Made by a program: the position numbers and the translations under genes. A DNA stretch of 64,000 nucleotides from Streptomyces orinoci (GTDB lineage Bacteria; Actinomycetota; Actinomycetes; Streptomycetales; Streptomycetaceae), in the NCBI RefSeq assembly GCF_003121295.1, contig NZ_PHNC01000008.1:248001-312000 (forward strand), read 5' to 3'. Positions 16,877 through 25,469 of this stretch are shown one piece after another. Position 1 is the stretch's first letter, and every line of letters starts with the position of its first letter. Under the pieces are notes generated by a model, which was not told the origin of the DNA, ran no database searches, and worked only from the letters and a program-made list of their open reading frames with translations.

Positions 16877-18584
16877 CGCCCGGAAGATCACCACAGCCGC
16901 CGAGGCCGCCCGGGCCCGGGTCCTCGTGGGGCACCTCGCGGCCTCCCTCGGGGCGCCCGAGATCGAACGGGCCCGGTTCCTCACCGCCCTCACCGCACAG
17001 CTGCGGGAGTCTCTCGGACAAGGCGGTGCGGAGCTCGGCCTCACCGTCCGCGAACCGGGTCCCGACACGCCCGCGCGCCTAGCGGTCGTCGTACGGCCGG
17101 CCAGGCCGGCCGCGGGACGGACAGCGCCATGGCACCTCACTCTCTCCTGGCCCGGCGCGACGACCCGTCCGTCTCTCCCGGAACATCCCGACGACTCCCT
17201 GTCGGCCGAGGTCTTACTGACCGCGGACGAGGAGACGGCGGCCGTTCTGCGGAGGCTGGACGAGACGGAGGAGCTGCTCCGTCTCCACCGCGAGGAACTG
17301 CACCAGACCAACCAGGGCGTGCTTGCCATGCACGCGGAACTGGACGCCGCCGCGGTCACTCAGCGAGAGCTGCTCCACGCCGAACGGGTCGCGCGCGGCG
17401 AGGCGGAGAAGGCACGACGCCTGCTGACCTTTCTCGCCGACGCCAGCGCGGTGGTCACCGCGTCGCTCGACCACGAGGACATTCTGCGCCGTCTGCCCGG
17501 ACTGCTCGTTCCGGAGTATGCGAGCCGGGTCGAGGTATGGCTCTTCGACGAGGACGAGCAGGAGTCCGGCAACGGCCGCCACTCCGCCGCTACGGTGGCC
17601 GCCGCCCGCACCGACCGCCCCCAGCACGCCGGACCGCACCCCGGCGGCCTGCCCGGCACCGACGACCTCCCACCCTCCGCCCTGTCACCGGACCGGCCCC
17701 TGCTGTGCATCCCCCTCGCCGTGCGCCGGACCCTGGGCGTGCTGACCCTTACGGCACCCGGAGACCGCTTCGACGCCGACACCAGCATCATGCTGCTGGA
17801 ACTGGCCCGTCGTATCGCCATCGCCCTGGACAACGCACTGCGCTTCGAGCAACACCGGGACACCGCCGAGCAACTGCAGCGTGCCCAGCTCACCGACCTG
17901 CCCACAGCCGACGGCCTGCACCTGGCCGCCCGGTACCTGCCCGCGACCCGCGGCCTCAACATCGGCGGTGACTGGTACGACGCCTTCTTCCAGCCCGACG
18001 GCAGTCTCCTGACCGTCATAGGGGACGTCACCGGACACGGACTGCGCGCGGCAGTCATCATGGGCCAGCTGCGTACGGCCCTGCGCGCGTACGCCGTCGA
18101 GGAGACCAGCCCGGCCCGGATCCTCACCCGGCTGCACCGCATGCTCTGCCATCAACAGCCCAACCTCTACGCCACCGCCATGATCGCGCGCTTCAGGCCC
18201 GGCGACCCTCGGGTGACCTGGGCCGCCGCCGGCCACCCGCCGGCCGTGGTCCGCGCTCCCGACGGCGCCGTGCGTGTGGTGGAGGACAAGCCCGGGGTCA
18301 TGCTGGGCGTGCCGGTCCCCTTCGAGTACCAGGACCGCACCACCGAGATCGCACCGGGTTCGACTCTGGTGCTCTACACCGACGGCCTGGTCGAGCGGCG
18401 TAGCGACGGCATTGACGCCGGCATCGAGTTGCTCGTCCAGACCCTGGCCGCACTGCCCGACACCGGCCTGGAAGACCTGGACGCGTGCGCCGAGTCCCTG
18501 CTCAAACCCCTTGTGCACGAGTCCGAGCGGGACGACGACGTCTGCCTCCTGCTGTGCCGCACCATGCCGCCCCCGGGCTGCTGA
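16863..18584 (+). CDS. GAF-PP2C phosphatase, RsbU-like
   Basis: ATG 16863 lies 14 bases inside the preceding gene's end and gives 573 aa. An N-terminal region of unclear fold (1-110) is followed by a heptad-rich coiled coil (about 135-205), a GAF domain (about 205-340) and a SpoIIE/PP2C domain (about 355-570). All metal motifs are intact: GGDWYD, GDVTGHG and DDDVCLLLC. As the last gene of the RsbR/S/T/X-type operon it is the probable output phosphatase acting on a phospho-STAS antagonist. Which antagonist is not visible here; the two STAS genes at 8.4-9.3 kb are candidates. Confidence 0.87.
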   Translation: MIPSDARKITTAAEAARARVLVGHLAASLGAPEIERARFLTALTAQLRESLGQGGAELGLTVREPGPDTPARLAVVVRPARPAAGRTAPWHLTLSWPGATTRPSLPEHPDDSLSAEVLLTADEETAAVLRRLDETEELLRLHREELHQTNQGVLAMHAELDAAAVTQRELLHAERVARGEAEKARRLLTFLADASAVVTASLDHEDILRRLPGLLVPEYASRVEVWLFDEDEQESGNGRHSAATVAAARTDRPQHAGPHPGGLPGTDDLPPSALSPDRPLLCIPLAVRRTLGVLTLTAPGDRFDADTSIMLLELARRIAIALDNALRFEQHRDTAEQLQRAQLTDLPTADGLHLAARYLPATRGLNIGGDWYDAFFQPDGSLLTVIGDVTGHGLRAAVIMGQLRTALRAYAVEETSPARILTRLHRMLCHQQPNLYATAMIARFRPGDPRVTWAAAGHPPAVVRAPDGAVRVVEDKPGVMLGVPVPFEYQDRTTEIAPGSTLVLYTDGLVERRSDGIDAGIELLVQTLAALPDTGLEDLDACAESLLKPLVHESERDDDVCLLLCRTMPPPGC

Positions 18585-18652
18585 CGGGGTACGGACACGT
18601 ACGGCCGATGCCGGTCGCGGCCGCGGTGGCCCTCCGGCCGGCCGAGCGCCCG

Positions 18653-19228
18653 TTATCCGTCCTGGCCGGGAGGGCGTTGCGGCCACACGTGGCCGGGCGG
18701 ACGCGGTGCGCGCCGGCCTTCTCCGCCGACCGACGGCTGCCCCGGTGTGGGCAGCGCCCTGCTCCGGGCGAGGAACAGGGCCTTCAGCCCGCGGATCAGC
18801 GCGGACCGCTCCGCCGGTTCCAAGGCCGCCAGCACGAATGTGAGCGCCTGTGCCCGGCGCGCCGCCACTTCATCCAGCACGCGGCGGCCTTGTGCGGTCA
18901 GGCTCAGCCGGACCTCGCGGCGCCTGACCGGGTGCGGAGTGCGTTCCAGCATCCCCGCCGCCGCCAGCCGGTCGCACAGCCGGCTGGCCGTGGGCGGGCC
19001 CATGTCCAGCCGGGCGGCCAAAGCGGTGAGGTTGCAGCCGGACGCCGCCTCCAGGGCCCGCAACGCCCGCAGCTGCTGCGAGGACAGGCCCGGGGCCGCG
19101 TCCCGGGCGGCCAGCGACCAAAGGTCGCTGAGATACTCCACGGCCTGGGCGATCTCCGGCGCGACGGTGTCCGGGGCACTGCCCGGGCCGGCTACGCGGC
19201 CGTCGCCCGGGCCGTCGAGTCGGGTCAC
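18653..19228 (-). CDS. MarR-family transcriptional regulator (paralogue)
   Basis: I place the start at GTG 19228, giving 191 aa; the frame is open further upstream, but that part lacks coding character. The winged helix reads PPTASRLCDRLAAAGMLER, then RRREVRLSLTAQGR, strikingly like the MarR protein at 12124-12609, so the two are paralogues. It is convergent with the stressosome operon. The C-terminal 30 residues are Arg/Pro-rich. Two near-identical 17-18-bp direct repeats lie 37-78 bases upstream of the start. Confidence 0.85.
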   Translation of the reverse strand: MTRLDGPGDGRVAGPGSAPDTVAPEIAQAVEYLSDLWSLAARDAAPGLSSQQLRALRALEAASGCNLTALAARLDMGPPTASRLCDRLAAAGMLERTPHPVRRREVRLSLTAQGRRVLDEVAARRAQALTFVLAALEPAERSALIRGLKALFLARSRALPTPGQPSVGGEGRRAPRPPGHVWPQRPPGQDG

Positions 19229-19538
19229 AAAGACTTCGCTTTCACTGGTTCCGGACGCTGGGAAATGGTCCCCGCCCAACGCTGGAGATGGTCCCCATCC
19301 CAACGGCTGTATCGCAGGCGGGGACGCAAGCCCGTCCCGGGGCGGCCGGACGCCGCTTCCCGGCGGGCGGGAAGCGTGCGAGCACTCCCCGGCAGCCCGG
19401 CGGACCAGGCCCGCCGGACTGCCGGAACCATGGCATCGCAAAACAAGCCGGCCATGACATCACCGGGGGAATCGGCCATGGCGTCACCGGGAGAAGGCGA
19501 GCACGGGGAGTGCCGGCCGCCGGTCGTCCCAGGGCCGC
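19229..19538. other. Gap between marR and dps
   Basis: About 310 bases. It holds the direct repeats at 19265-19306 and presumably the marR promoter. The rest is GC-rich without coding character. No clear terminator for dps was seen. Confidence 0.5.
19265..19306 (-). repeat. Two direct repeats upstream of marR
   Basis: ATGGTCCCCGCCCAACG (19265) and ATGGTCCCCATCCCAACG (19288) are 23 bases apart, about two helical turns. They could be paired regulator sites. Confidence 0.45.
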
Positions 19539-20102
19539 TCAGGCCGACGCGGCTCCCTTGGCCGCGGCCTCCTTCTCCGTCCGGGCCTGTGCGGTGACGA
19601 GCGTGCCGCCCGCGCTTTCCAGGTGCGCCCGCACAAACCACTGGAACTGCTCCAGGTCGCGCAACTGCCCGACGAGCAGGTCCTCGGTGGCCGTGTCGAT
19701 CTCACCCGCCTCCTCGACGGCGGCCCGGACGCCTTGGATCACTCCCGTGTAAACCACGTCCAGCGCACCGAGGTGGGCGATCGCGTCGGCCCTGCCGATG
19801 GAGTAGTCGTCCCAGGTCCGCTCGGCGACGAGCGCTCCCGGCGTGCCGGGCGCGACCCCGCCGAGCGCCGCGATGCGTTCCGCCAGGTCGTCGGCCATCT
19901 GCCGGACCCGGTCCACCTGCGGGTCGATCATTTCGTGGACGGCGATGAAGTGCGGCCCGACCACATTCCAGTGCACATGCTTGAGCGTCAGGTGCAGATC
20001 GTTCAGCGCGTGCAGCCGCAGCCGCAGCGCACCGATCAGCCGGCCGGCGGCCTCGCGCTCAAGGCCGGGGACCGTGTACCTCGGGGTCGGATCCTCTGTC
20101 AT
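19539..20102 (-). CDS. dps: Dps-family DNA-binding ferritin-like protein
   Basis: This 187-aa four-helix protein has the Dps signature (LTLKHVHWNVVGPHFIAVHEM, here given in part: HVHWNVVG and HFIAVHEMID). The His and Asp/Glu residues form the intersubunit ferroxidase site. Dps dodecamers store iron and protect DNA under oxidative and osmotic stress. The start ATG 20102 follows GAGGTGA. The C-terminal 20 residues are Ala/Lys-rich (KEAAAKGAASA), like the tails that condense DNA in actinomycete Dps proteins. It is divergent from an alkylation-repair gene. Confidence 0.93.
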   Translation of the reverse strand: MTEDPTPRYTVPGLEREAAGRLIGALRLRLHALNDLHLTLKHVHWNVVGPHFIAVHEMIDPQVDRVRQMADDLAERIAALGGVAPGTPGALVAERTWDDYSIGRADAIAHLGALDVVYTGVIQGVRAAVEEAGEIDTATEDLLVGQLRDLEQFQWFVRAHLESAGGTLVTAQARTEKEAAAKGAASA

Positions 20103-20331
20103 GGCTCACCTCGTTTCGATGGGGAATACCTGGCTGCACCAGCGCGACTGCCCCGGTTTCCCCGGCCCAGACCCGCCCGCCGAGCCGCGGGCTCCGGCGC
20201 GGGCGAGGGGCCCATGGCCGGGGCCGCTTGCGAAGAGGCGCGGGGACCGCGTGACCGGCAGCACCCGGGCCCCCACGGCCGCGTCCGATTCCCGCCAGTA
20301 CCGGGCCCGGTGCCGGCGCAGACTGGAACGC

Positions 20332-21804
20332 GTGAGTGACCACGCATCCTTCTGGGACGAACGCCGCTACCAAGCGGTCCGCAGCAAAGACGCCCGCTTC
20401 GACGGCGAATTCTTCTTCGCCGTCTCCAGCACCGGCATCTACTGCCGCCCCAGCTGCCCCGCCGTCACCCCCAAGCGCTCCAACGTCCGCTTCTACCCCT
20501 CCGCCGCGGCTGCCCAGGGCGCCGGATACCGGGCCTGCCGGCGCTGCCGGCCGGACGCCGTGCCCGGCTCCGCCGAGTGGAACGTCCGCGCCGACCTCGT
20601 AGGCCGCGCGATGCGGCTGATCGCGGACGGCGTGGTGGACCGCGAGGGCGTCACCGGGCTCGCGGCCCGCCTGGGATACAGCACCCGGCAGGTGCACCGG
20701 CAGCTCACCGAGGAGCTGGGCGCCGGACCGGTCGCCCTGGCCCGGGCCCAGCGCGCGCACACCGCCCGCATCCTGCTGCAGACCACCGACCTGCCGGTGA
20801 CCGAAACCGCCTTTGCGGCCGGCTTCGCCAGCGTCCGGCGGTTCAACGAGACCATCCGCGAGGTCTACGCCTGCACCCCCAGCGCCCTGCGCGACCGCCC
20901 CCGCGCCAACCGTGGCGGCGGCGAGGCCACGGGAGTCCCGCTCCGGCTGGCCCACCGCGCCCCCTATGACGCCCGGCAGATCTTCGACTTCCTGCAGCGC
21001 CGGGCCATCCCCGGCATCGAGGAGGTCACCGGCCCGCCCGGCCACCGCCGCTACCGCCGCACCCTGCGCCTGCCCCATGGCACCGGCGTGGCCGAGGTCC
21101 GGGAACCGGACCCGGCGGCCCGCCGCCATGGCGCCTGGCTGGAGAGCCGGCTGCATCTGACCGATCCACGCGACCTGTCCACCGCCGTACAGCGCCTGCG
21201 CCGGCTGTTCGACCTGGACGCCGACCCGCACGCCGTCGCCGGACACCTGGCCGCCGACCCCCGCCTCGGCCCGGCGGTCACCGCCCGCCCCGGCATCCGC
21301 TCGCCCGGCGCCGCGGACGGCGAGGAACTGGCCGTACGCGCCGTGCTCGGCCAGCAGATCAGCGTGCCCGCCGCCGCCCGGCTGGCCGCCGTACTGGTGG
21401 CCGCGTACGGCAAACCGCTGCCCGCCCCGGACGGCACCCTCACCCACCTCTTCCCCGACGCCGCCACCCTGGCCGGCGCCCCGCTGGACGAGCTGGGCAT
21501 GCCCGACTCCCGCCGCCGTACCCTGCGCACCCTGGCCGCCGCCCTGGCCGATGGCACCGTCCGCCTCGATCCCGGGGCGGACCGGGACGACACCGAACGC
21601 GCCCTGCTCGCCCTGCCCGGCCTCGGCCCCTGGACCGCCGGCTACATCAGGATGCGAGCCCTGGGCGACCCCGATGTCTTTCTGCCCTCGGACGCCGGAG
21701 TGCGGCACGGCCTGGCTGCCCTGGGCGCCGGCCCGGACGCCGCCGAGGGCTGGCGCCCCTGGCGCTCGTACGCCCTGCACCACCTGTGGAACCACACGAT
21801 CTGA
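20332..21804 (+). CDS. Ada-type sensor fused to AraC HTH and AlkA 3-methyladenine glycosylase
   Basis: GTG 20332 gives 490 aa. The N-terminal Ada domain carries C38, C42, C69 and C72, the same numbering as the zinc and methyl-acceptor cysteines of E. coli Ada. An AraC-type helix-turn-helix follows (about 85-190, with VTETAFAAGFASVRRFNE), then AlkA (about 205-490) with the helix-hairpin-helix LPGLGPWTAGYIRMRAL and the downstream catalytic Asp (LPSDAGVR). The protein should sense methyl phosphotriesters, activate transcription and remove alkylated bases. An ogt gene follows 10 bases after the stop. Confidence 0.93.
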   Translation: MSDHASFWDERRYQAVRSKDARFDGEFFFAVSSTGIYCRPSCPAVTPKRSNVRFYPSAAAAQGAGYRACRRCRPDAVPGSAEWNVRADLVGRAMRLIADGVVDREGVTGLAARLGYSTRQVHRQLTEELGAGPVALARAQRAHTARILLQTTDLPVTETAFAAGFASVRRFNETIREVYACTPSALRDRPRANRGGGEATGVPLRLAHRAPYDARQIFDFLQRRAIPGIEEVTGPPGHRRYRRTLRLPHGTGVAEVREPDPAARRHGAWLESRLHLTDPRDLSTAVQRLRRLFDLDADPHAVAGHLAADPRLGPAVTARPGIRSPGAADGEELAVRAVLGQQISVPAAARLAAVLVAAYGKPLPAPDGTLTHLFPDAATLAGAPLDELGMPDSRRRTLRTLAAALADGTVRLDPGADRDDTERALLALPGLGPWTAGYIRMRALGDPDVFLPSDAGVRHGLAALGAGPDAAEGWRPWRSYALHHLWNHTI

Positions 21805-21814
21805 GGAAATCCCG

Positions 21815-22309
21815 ATGCTCTACACCGAACTCGACAGCCCGCTGGGCCAATTGCTGCTCACCGGAGTGCCCTCGGGCACTGCCCCCGGCGGCACCGCGCT
21901 GGCCTCGCTGTCCGTGCCCGGCCAGCGGGGCGCCGTGACGCCGCGCCCCGAGTGGCGGCGGGAGCCGGCCGCCTTCACCGAGGCCGCCCGGCAGCTGGCT
22001 GCCTACTTCGCCGGTGAGTCCAAGGACTTCACCCTGGAACTCACCGTGCAGGGCACCGAGTTCCGCCGCCGGGTGTGGCAGGCCCTGGACACCGTCCCCT
22101 ACGGCGCCACCACCAGCTATGGCGAACTCGCCCGCCGCCTGGGCGTCTCCCGGGCCGCGGTACGCGCCGTAGGCGGCGCCATCGGGGCCAATCCGCTGCT
22201 GGTGGTGCGGCCCTGCCACCGGGTGATCGGCGCGGACGGCTCGCTCACCGGCTATGCGGGCGGGCTGGAGCGCAAGCGGTTTCTGCTGGCGCTGGAGTCC
22301 GCCGCCTGA
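21815..22309 (+). CDS. ogt: Methylated-DNA-protein-cysteine methyltransferase
   Basis: This 164-aa suicide repair protein removes O6-methylguanine damage. The active-site motif PCHRVIG holds the acceptor Cys at about residue 134. The helix-turn-helix RRRVWQALDTVPYGATTSYG and the GYAGGLERK loop are typical. GAGGA precedes ATG 21815. It is co-transcribed with the Ada-AlkA gene. Its 3' end overlaps the convergent regulator gene by 58 bases. Confidence 0.94.
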   Translation: MLYTELDSPLGQLLLTGVPSGTAPGGTALASLSVPGQRGAVTPRPEWRREPAAFTEAARQLAAYFAGESKDFTLELTVQGTEFRRRVWQALDTVPYGATTSYGELARRLGVSRAAVRAVGGAIGANPLLVVRPCHRVIGADGSLTGYAGGLERKRFLLALESAA

Positions 22310-23109
22310 CCCATGGCGGTGGTCCAGCCGCGTTCGGCGGCGGTCCAGCCCAGTTGCAGCCGGGTGGTCACCCCGGCCAGTTCCATCAGCCGCTTCACCC
22401 GCCGCTGCACCGTCCGCAGCCCCAGGCCCAGTTGCTTGGCAGCGCTGGCGTCGGTCAGTCCGGCCAGCAGCAGTGACAGCACCTGGAGATCCAGCGCGTC
22501 CGGCCCGTCCGCCGGTCTCTCCGCCGCCCCGTTCAGCAGTCCGTTCACGGCTCCGTCCGTGGGCCCGGCCGCCCGCCCGGACGGGCCGTTCGCCCGCGCC
22601 GGGCGCAGTGCCCGCCCGGCCCGCCAGACCTGTTCGAACAGTTCCAGCAGCAGTTCCAGCAGGGCGCCGTCCCGCACCATCAGCGCGGCCGGCTGATCAG
22701 GGCCCGGGGTCAGGGCCAGCAGAGCCACCCGGCGGTCGGCCACCAGCAGCCCGGTGGGCACCCGGTCCACGATCCGGGCCCGGCAGCCGGAGAGTTCACC
22801 GAGTGCGGCATCAACCGCCGCCCGCTCCAGGACGATTCGGTGCGGTGCCCCGCCCTGCGCGTCCAGCACCGCCGTCCAGGGGCCGTTCGTCAACAGCGTG
22901 CATACCTCTTGAGTGGCCGACCCGCGCAGTCCGGTCAACCGCCGGATGACGGCCTCGGGATCGGTCAGCAGCTCCACCGGAGCCCGGCCGTCCGCCCCCG
23001 CCTCACCCCCCGGCCCCGGTCCTGCCTGCACCGACTCCCCGAGGACGACCGGACCTATGGCACCGGGCACTGACATCACTCCCCACAACCGTGCTGCGTT
23101 GACGGTCAT
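22252..23109 (-). CDS. LuxR/TrmB-type helix-turn-helix regulator
   Basis: This protein of about 285 aa has an N-terminal helical and sensor-like part (VELLTDPEAVIRRLTGLRGS), a Pro/Ala-rich linker near residue 190 and a C-terminal LuxR-type HTH (LLAGLTDASAAKQLGLGLRTVQRRVKRLMELA). The start is ATG 23109, or ATG 23112 or 23076; the last has GGGGAG two bases upstream. The target genes are unknown. It is divergent from the PP2C-like gene, with only about 60 bases between them, so shared control is likely. Confidence 0.82.
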   Translation of the reverse strand: MTVNAARLWGVMSVPGAIGPVVLGESVQAGPGPGGEAGADGRAPVELLTDPEAVIRRLTGLRGSATQEVCTLLTNGPWTAVLDAQGGAPHRIVLERAAVDAALGELSGCRARIVDRVPTGLLVADRRVALLALTPGPDQPAALMVRDGALLELLLELFEQVWRAGRALRPARANGPSGRAAGPTDGAVNGLLNGAAERPADGPDALDLQVLSLLLAGLTDASAAKQLGLGLRTVQRRVKRLMELAGVTTRLQLGWTAAERGWTTAMGQAADSSASRNRLRSSPPA

Positions 23110-23172
23110 CATCTCCGGGCGGCGCCCGCCGTGCACTCTTCCCGTATGCCCCGGAGTATGGACAATAAGGGC

Positions 23173-24660
23173 ATGAGTCAGCTGGGGGATCAGCAACAAG
23201 AGGACGCCTGGTGGGCCGAGTTGTACGGCTGGAGCGCATCCGACCTGGGCGCCGTCACCCAAGACGACACTCTCGACGACAGATTCGCCTCCGCCGCCTC
23301 GGTGGTCGGCGTCGAGCCGCCGCCCGGGGCGGAGGAGCCGCCCGCCCCGCCGCGCCCGCCGCGCGGCAAACCCCTGGGCTGGGACATCCCGCGGATCACC
23401 ACCGGACTGCCGGATCCGGCCCGGTTCCCCCCGCTGCCCGATCTGGCGGGCCCGCTGGCCGGTGTCCGCCCCGTCGAACCGCCCTGGGAGCTGGGCGAAC
23501 CGCCGGTGCCGCCGCCGTCGGCCCGGGCGCTGATTCCCCGGCCCCAGGCCCCCGCGCCGGTGGAGACCACCAGCGGGCCCGAGCCCCCCGCCCCGCTGGA
23601 GCCCGCCGAAGGCCCGCCGCCCCCGGCCGCCCTGGCCGCGGCTCCCGTTCCCCCGGCTCCCGTGCCCCCGGCGGCCGATGAACCCTCCCGCGCGCCCGGC
23701 TACGTCGGCCAGGGGCCGCCCACCTATGAGGCCGAGCCCACCGCCTGGCCCGCCGCCGACCCCGGCGAACTGGCCGACCTGGTACCGGACACGGTCCTGG
23801 ACGGCGCCCGCTACGGTGCGATGACCCTGCGCGCCCTGTCGGTGCGCGGTGACTCGGCCCGCTACCGGGGCGAGCCCCGGCGCGACGCCCTGCTGACCGC
23901 CCGGTTCGGCGCCGGGGACGCCGCCTTGCTGCTGATCGCCGTGGCCAGTGGGGCACGAGCGGCGGAGGGGGCGCACCGGGCGGCACGGGACATCTGCTCC
24001 TGGATGGGCGCGGCGGTGGGACGCAGCCACACCCGGCTGTCCGAGGACATCCGGGCCGGCCGCCGGGGCGAGCTGAAGACCGGACTGCACCGGCTGGCCG
24101 ACCGCTCCTACGGCCGGCTGCGCGCCCGCGCCGCCGAACTCGGCCTGGACCCGGCCGAGTACACCGCCGCGCTGCGCTGTCTGCTGCTGCCCGCCGATCC
24201 GGCCTGCCGCACCAGGGTGTTCTTCGGGGTGGGCGGCGGCGGACTGTTCCGGCTGCGCGAGGGCGCCTGGCAGGACCTGGAGCCCGCACCGCCCCCGGCT
24301 GAGCCGGACGGCGGTCCGGAGGGCGGGGCGGAGGACGGTGCGGCCCCCGCCGGTGACCGGATCACCGTGGACCTGGGCATCCCCACCCCCGGCACCACTC
24401 CGGTGACCGACCCGGCCGAAGTGCCCAGCGAGCCCTTCCGGTTCCGTGCCTCGGTTGCCCGCCCCGGCGATGTCCTGCTGCTGTGCAGCGCGGGGCTGGC
24501 CGACCCGCTGCGCGGTGAGCCCAGGCTGGGCGAACTGCTGGCCCGGCGGTGGAGTGCCCGCCACCAGCCGCCCGGGCTGGCCGAATTCCTCCTGGACGCC
24601 CAGACCCGGGTCAAGGGCTACGCCGACGACCGTACGGCCTGTGCGGTATGGGAGGCATAG
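23173..24660 (+). CDS. PP2C-like phosphatase domain protein with long Pro/Ala-rich N-terminal region
   Basis: ATG 23173 after AAGG gives 495 aa (ATG 23158 is possible). Residues 35-190 are low-complexity Pro/Ala/Glu. The C-terminal half resembles degenerate actinomycete PP2C proteins: LRALSVRGDSARYRGEPRRD, LLLIAVASGA, a long helical middle, LLLCSAGLADPLRGEP and KGYADDRTACAVWE. The metal-binding aspartates are only partly recognisable, so activity is uncertain. A downstream ATP-binding protein suggests another kinase/phosphatase signalling pair. Confidence 0.78.
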   Translation: MSQLGDQQQEDAWWAELYGWSASDLGAVTQDDTLDDRFASAASVVGVEPPPGAEEPPAPPRPPRGKPLGWDIPRITTGLPDPARFPPLPDLAGPLAGVRPVEPPWELGEPPVPPPSARALIPRPQAPAPVETTSGPEPPAPLEPAEGPPPPAALAAAPVPPAPVPPAADEPSRAPGYVGQGPPTYEAEPTAWPAADPGELADLVPDTVLDGARYGAMTLRALSVRGDSARYRGEPRRDALLTARFGAGDAALLLIAVASGARAAEGAHRAARDICSWMGAAVGRSHTRLSEDIRAGRRGELKTGLHRLADRSYGRLRARAAELGLDPAEYTAALRCLLLPADPACRTRVFFGVGGGGLFRLREGAWQDLEPAPPPAEPDGGPEGGAEDGAAPAGDRITVDLGIPTPGTTPVTDPAEVPSEPFRFRASVARPGDVLLLCSAGLADPLRGEPRLGELLARRWSARHQPPGLAEFLLDAQTRVKGYADDRTACAVWEA

Positions 24661-24843
24661 CGCGGGCATTGACCGTGGTGCGCATTCACGGTGCCGGACG
24701 CCATTCGGCCAACCGCCTTCGGCGTACCAGGATTCCGGTCATGTTGGCCCGTTGACGCCGCGACAGGAGTCGTCCGCCCGTGCGCTGGGCATGCATGGTC
24801 GTGAGCCTGTTCGAGGTTCGAGACGGGTGCGCACGAGGGGGCG

Positions 24844-25353
24844 ATGCGTACGGAAATGAAACGGCGGGCCGCACACCGGCCGGGCACTCAGGGCCGCGAG
24901 GCGGCGGACGGCGGCGTTCGGGGCGGAGCGGAAGAGGGGGAGTCCGAACCCGGCTGGGAAAGACCGTTACGGCCCGGCGAGTTGACCGCCGTGGCCGAAG
25001 TACGGGCCGCACTGCGGCGGTTGCTGGCCGGATGGGGCGGGCCGGGCCGGGCCGCCACCGCCGAACTGCTGGTGAGCGAACTCGTCACCAATGCCCTGGT
25101 GCACACCGACGGAGGTGCGCTGGTCTCCGCCCGGCTGACCGGCGGTCACGGAGCGTCGGTCAAGGGCCGACTGCGGGTGGAGGTAAGGGACTTCGCCGAC
25201 CGGCATCCGGTGCTGAGGGCGCCCTCCGGAGCGCGGACCGCGACCTCCGGGCGCGGACTGCTGCTGGTCCACTCGCTGGCGGACGGGTGGGGGGTGCGGA
25301 CTCATGGGGTGGGCAAGGCGGTCTGGTTCGAACTGGACGCCGACGGGCCGTAA
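24844..25353 (+). CDS. Anti-sigma-type ATP-binding protein (HATPase_c_2)
   Basis: This 169-aa protein has a disordered, charged N-terminal 45 residues and a GHKL ATPase fold: ELLVSELVTNALVHTDGG (N box), VRDFADRHP, and TSGRGLLLVHSLADGWG (G box). It is an RsbW-like single-domain kinase of the type abundant in Streptomyces. The start ATG follows GAGGGGGCG. No partner STAS or sigma gene is adjacent. Its stop codon lies inside the first unit of a six-copy 14-bp repeat. Confidence 0.85.
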   Translation: MRTEMKRRAAHRPGTQGREAADGGVRGGAEEGESEPGWERPLRPGELTAVAEVRAALRRLLAGWGGPGRAATAELLVSELVTNALVHTDGGALVSARLTGGHGASVKGRLRVEVRDFADRHPVLRAPSGARTATSGRGLLLVHSLADGWGVRTHGVGKAVWFELDADGP

Positions 25354-25425
25354 GCCGACGGGCCATACGCGACGGGCCGTGCGCGACGGGCCATACGCGA
25401 CAGGCCGTGCGCGACGGGCCGTGAA
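25341..25425 (+). repeat. 14-15-bp tandem repeat, six copies, starting in the last codons
   Basis: Units begin CGACGGGCC and end alternately GTGCG or ATACG, giving a 28-bp higher-order period. The first, 15-bp unit contains the stop codon of the ATP-binding protein gene. Confidence 0.9.
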
Positions 25426-25469
25426 CGGTTGCGCCCTGAGCCGCGGTGCGCCGACTCAGGGCGGTGGCA

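Noticed and set aside
25341..25425. Repeat array as a CRISPR or iteron origin
   Set aside because: Units are contiguous with no unique spacers, and there is no replication initiator or AT-rich region next to it.
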